From: JACZUI01 sp041599115
GTDB taxonomy: Bacteria > Actinomycetota > Acidimicrobiia > Spongiisociales > ZC4RG35
NCBI GenBank assembly: GCA_041599115.1
Contig: JBFHXF010000081.1
Span: forward strand, 1-9,056
Reading direction: 5' to 3'
DNA length: 9,056 nucleotides
Below the pieces are notes generated by a model, which searched no databases, had not been told where the DNA came from, and saw nothing but the letters and a program-made list of their open reading frames with translations. Shown here in pieces: positions 7,829 to 9,056 of this stretch (position 1 is the stretch's first letter; each line of letters opens with the position of its first letter). A program made the position numbers and the translations under genes.

Positions 7829-8307
7829 CAGTTGACTCCCAAACTCCTTCTCAGTCGCGTTAGACCTCTTTCCACATGCTTTTGCAGCGAAGACACCGAA
7901 AGCCCGAGCAGGGAGGCCATCTCGGCATAGGTCCAGCCATAACCATGCTTCAACAAGACGGCCACCCGCTGCCGTTCGGAAAGGCGCTCCAAACCACCGG
8001 CGAGACCGGGCTCGACAAGGTGATCCAATTCGTCGGGAACGGCGGGGAATACTCGGAGGCGTCGGCGACCCGCCTGCCTTGCCTTGTTTCTGCCAACCCC
8101 CCACAAGAATCCCGCTGGGTTGTCCATCGACCTGACCCGGTCCCAGTTCTCCCACGCATAGGCCCAGGTCTCCGCTGCGGCCTCCACGCCTTGGTCCCGT
8201 CCGAATGCGGCCACCAGGGCCCGCCTCAAAGCGGGATCGGTCCTCTTCACAAACAACGTGAATGCGTCCAGAAGAGTCTCATCGGCGTGAAGCGCATCGG
8301 AAGACAT
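7828..8307 (-). CDS. ECF-like RNA polymerase sigma factor
   Basis: 159 residues from the ATG at 8307. Region 2-like sequence spans about 14-75 (LFVKRTDPALRRALVAAFG, AAETWAYAWENWDRV, NPAGFLWGVGRNKAR). Region 4 spans about 103-155: LERLSERQRVAVLLKHGYGW, then a helix-turn-helix with TYAEMASLLGLSVSSLQKHVERGLTRLRR. It would direct RNA polymerase to stress-type promoters. It has little similarity by eye to the second sigma factor at 3901-4377 beyond shared family positions. Its stop overlaps the TlpA-domain gene as TGATG, which marks them as an operon and probable functional pair. The start is uncertain: the frame stays open to a TTG at 8325, and neither start has a clear Shine-Dalgarno sequence. 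ATG was preferred because the TTG adds six residues that overlap a hairpin. Confidence 0.9.
   Translation of the reverse strand: MSSDALHADETLLDAFTLFVKRTDPALRRALVAAFGRDQGVEAAAETWAYAWENWDRVRSMDNPAGFLWGVGRNKARQAGRRRLRVFPAVPDELDHLVEPGLAGGLERLSERQRVAVLLKHGYGWTYAEMASLLGLSVSSLQKHVERGLTRLRRSLGVN
7836..7840 (-). promoter_or_regulatory. Ribosome binding site of the TlpA-domain membrane protein
   Basis: GGGAG on the minus strand, 7 nt before the ATG at 7828 and inside the last codons of the sigma gene. It supports the start at the TGATG overlap. Confidence 0.65.
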
Positions 8308-8324
8308 CTCACTAATAATGCCCA

Positions 8325-8339
8325 AAGCCCGCCGGGCTT
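8325..8339 (-). terminator. Short GC-rich hairpin just upstream of the sigma gene, possible terminator or leader structure
   Basis: AAGCCC and GGGCTT pair around a 3-nt loop. On the minus strand it is followed by one more T and then GGG. It could stop leftward transcription arriving from the insertion sequence side, or be a leader structure of the sigma operon. A six-pair stem with a short U-run is weak evidence. Confidence 0.3.
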
Positions 8340-8365
8340 ATGACACGAATCTCGAGAAAAGTTTC
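8338..8365 (-). promoter_or_regulatory. Weak ECF-type promoter candidate for the sigma/TlpA operon
   Basis: On the minus strand GAAACTT (8365-8359), a 14-nt spacer and GTCATAA (8344-8338) resemble the GGAACTT / GTCTAA pattern of sigma-E type ECF promoters. The spacer is about one base short and the -35 differs by one base. It would fit autoregulation. This is a visual match only, and no equivalent pair was found before the other sigma gene. Confidence 0.2.
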
Positions 8366-8592
8366 TACAGCTGAAGCCCGAAGCAACGCTCCGGGCCCCG
8401 GAGACAGAGATCGATGAGTCGCTGGCACGACTGGCCGCAGGGGATTGGGGAATGATTCGGGATGGCCACCCACCGGACGTCGGCAACTATCCCGAACCTG
8501 CCATCGCGTGGGAGGAAATAGGGTGGATCTGCCGCCCTCAGCCAGCAACTAGGTGTACCCGGCCGGGACGTTGGTCTCAGTTGCGGAGTGAG

Positions 8593-8642
8593 TGAAGACC
8601 TCCGAGTGTGGTGATTGCGCCACACACACCAGGAGGTCTTCA
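8593..8642 (+). promoter_or_regulatory. Hairpin covering the transposase ribosome binding site
   Basis: TGAAGACCTCC at 8593-8603 is the exact reverse complement of GGAGGTCTTCA at 8632-8642. Inside it, GTGTGGTG (8606-8613) pairs with CGCCACAC (8618-8625), one G-T pair included, around an ATTG loop. The right arm contains GGAGG, 5 nt before the ATG at 8642, and the A of the start codon. In a transcript that reads in from upstream, the binding site would be buried in the stem. Similar structures in other insertion sequences keep read-through transcripts from making transposase. The left arm may also be part of the element's terminal repeat. Confidence 0.65.
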
Positions 8643-9056
8643 TGGCTCACCGTAACGCTCGTCTGACATTCGAGGGACGCCGGCTGCTTGTTCATCGAGT
8701 GCGGGAGCTGGGTTGGAGGGTCGCTCACGCTGCCAAGGCTCAGGGCATCTCGCGTCGGTGCGCTCACCGGTGGTTGGCCCGCTACGACACCGAGGGCGAA
8801 GCAGGCCTCTATGACCGGTCGTCACGGCCTCACACCAGTCCCACGCGAACGCCTGTGTCGGTCGAAGCCCAGATCATTGAGGCTCGTCGCTTGTTCCGTC
8901 GAGGACCCGAATGGATCGGCGCCGAACTCGGGATCCCAGCCCGCACGGTGTCCAGGGTTTTGCGCCGTCACAACATGCCCTACCTCCACGAACTGGACCC
9001 GCTGACTGGTGAGGTGATCAGAGCTTCTAGAACCACAGCGGTCCGCTACGAACGAG
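8642..9056 (+). CDS. IS481-family transposase, N-terminal part, cut by window edge
   Basis: 138 complete codons are visible, opening with MAHRNARLTFEGRRLLVHRV, the usual IS481-family N-terminus. It continues with an N-terminal helix-turn-helix (VAHAAKAQGISRRCAHRWLARY at about residues 27-48), then EGEAGLYDRSSRPHTSP, the conserved linker of the family. A second helix-turn-helix-like segment (GAELGIPARTVSRVLRRHNM) lies near 94-112. The DDE catalytic domain would follow beyond the right edge. A strong GGAGG lies 5 nt before the ATG but sits in a hairpin stem. The gene is on the opposite strand to everything else, with no frameshift in the visible part, so it may be intact. IS481 transposases move DNA by DDE cut-and-paste or copy chemistry. 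Confidence 0.93.
   Translation, partial: MAHRNARLTFEGRRLLVHRVRELGWRVAHAAKAQGISRRCAHRWLARYDTEGEAGLYDRSSRPHTSPTRTPVSVEAQIIEARRLFRRGPEWIGAELGIPARTVSRVLRRHNMPYLHELDPLTGEVIRASRTTAVRYER

Larger units (their letters stand above)
8308..8592. other. Spacer between the sigma operon and the transposase, no convincing gene
   Basis: No gene can be supported here. A plus-strand frame is open from 8344 to the stop at 8593-8595 (83 codons), but its first ATG is only at 8453 and has no good ribosome binding site. Its translation includes LARLAAGDWGMIRDG and AIAWEEIGWICRPQP and is not recognised. It might be the remnant of a gene broken by the insertion sequence. The palindrome CCCGGCCGGG lies at 8558-8567. 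Close to the insertion sequence the spacer probably contains its left boundary, which cannot be fixed without the right end. Confidence 0.4.
8593..9056 (+). mobile_element. Left part of an IS481-family insertion sequence
   Basis: Defined by the transposase and the structured sequence just before it. The left boundary is an estimate: the terminal inverted repeat cannot be confirmed because the right end is outside the window, and no target-site duplication can be tested. The true end may lie a few tens of bases further left, in the spacer after the sigma operon. Confidence 0.6.

Noticed and set aside
7829..8155. N-terminal extension of the TlpA-domain protein to 8155
   Set aside because: It overlaps the sigma factor coding sequence in another frame. 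The ATG at 7828 has a GGGAG ribosome binding site and the typical TGATG coupling.

Overview
The window looks like part of a high-G+C actinobacterial chromosome. Acidimicrobiia or a related uncultured lineage is my guess from coding style, from ECF sigma genes paired with Thr/Pro-linker membrane proteins, and from an IS481-type transposase; nothing here fixes the taxon. All genes except the transposase lie on the minus strand, so they read from right to left. No rRNA, tRNA or CRISPR array was seen.

Layout in transcription order: (i) 8642-9056, plus strand, the 5' part of an IS481-family transposase. It is preceded by a strong hairpin (8593-8642) that contains its ribosome binding site. (ii) 8308-8592, a spacer with no convincing gene, a short GC-rich hairpin and a weak ECF-type promoter candidate. 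(iii) 8307-6401, a two-gene operon: an ECF-like sigma factor, then a single-pass membrane protein whose outer part ends in a TlpA/ResA-type thioredoxin domain (WCPPC). (iv) 6260-4455, a full-length MsbA/BmrA-type ABC exporter half-transporter. (v) 4377-2774, a second two-gene operon: another ECF-like sigma factor, then a single-pass membrane protein whose outer part looks like GerMN plus Gmad2. (vi) 2630 to the left edge, a molybdenum hydroxylase operon: a [2Fe-2S] small subunit (CoxS/XdhC-like) and a large molybdopterin subunit with the form II AYRGAGR motif. The large subunit is cut by the window edge before its C-terminal GxGE region.

The most interesting feature is the repeated plan of (iii) and (v). 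Each is a sigma factor whose stop codon overlaps the start of a membrane protein. Each membrane protein has a short cytosolic segment with an [LI]RE[YF] motif, one membrane helix followed by an LLSGGG stretch, a Thr/Pro-rich stalk, and then a different outer domain. I read these as two sigma/membrane-regulator modules with swapped sensing or effector domains, placed on either side of an exporter. That is inference: neither cytosolic segment shows the classical zinc anti-sigma HxxxCxxC motif. The molybdenum hydroxylase operon is separated from the second module by a hairpin and probably has its own promoter.
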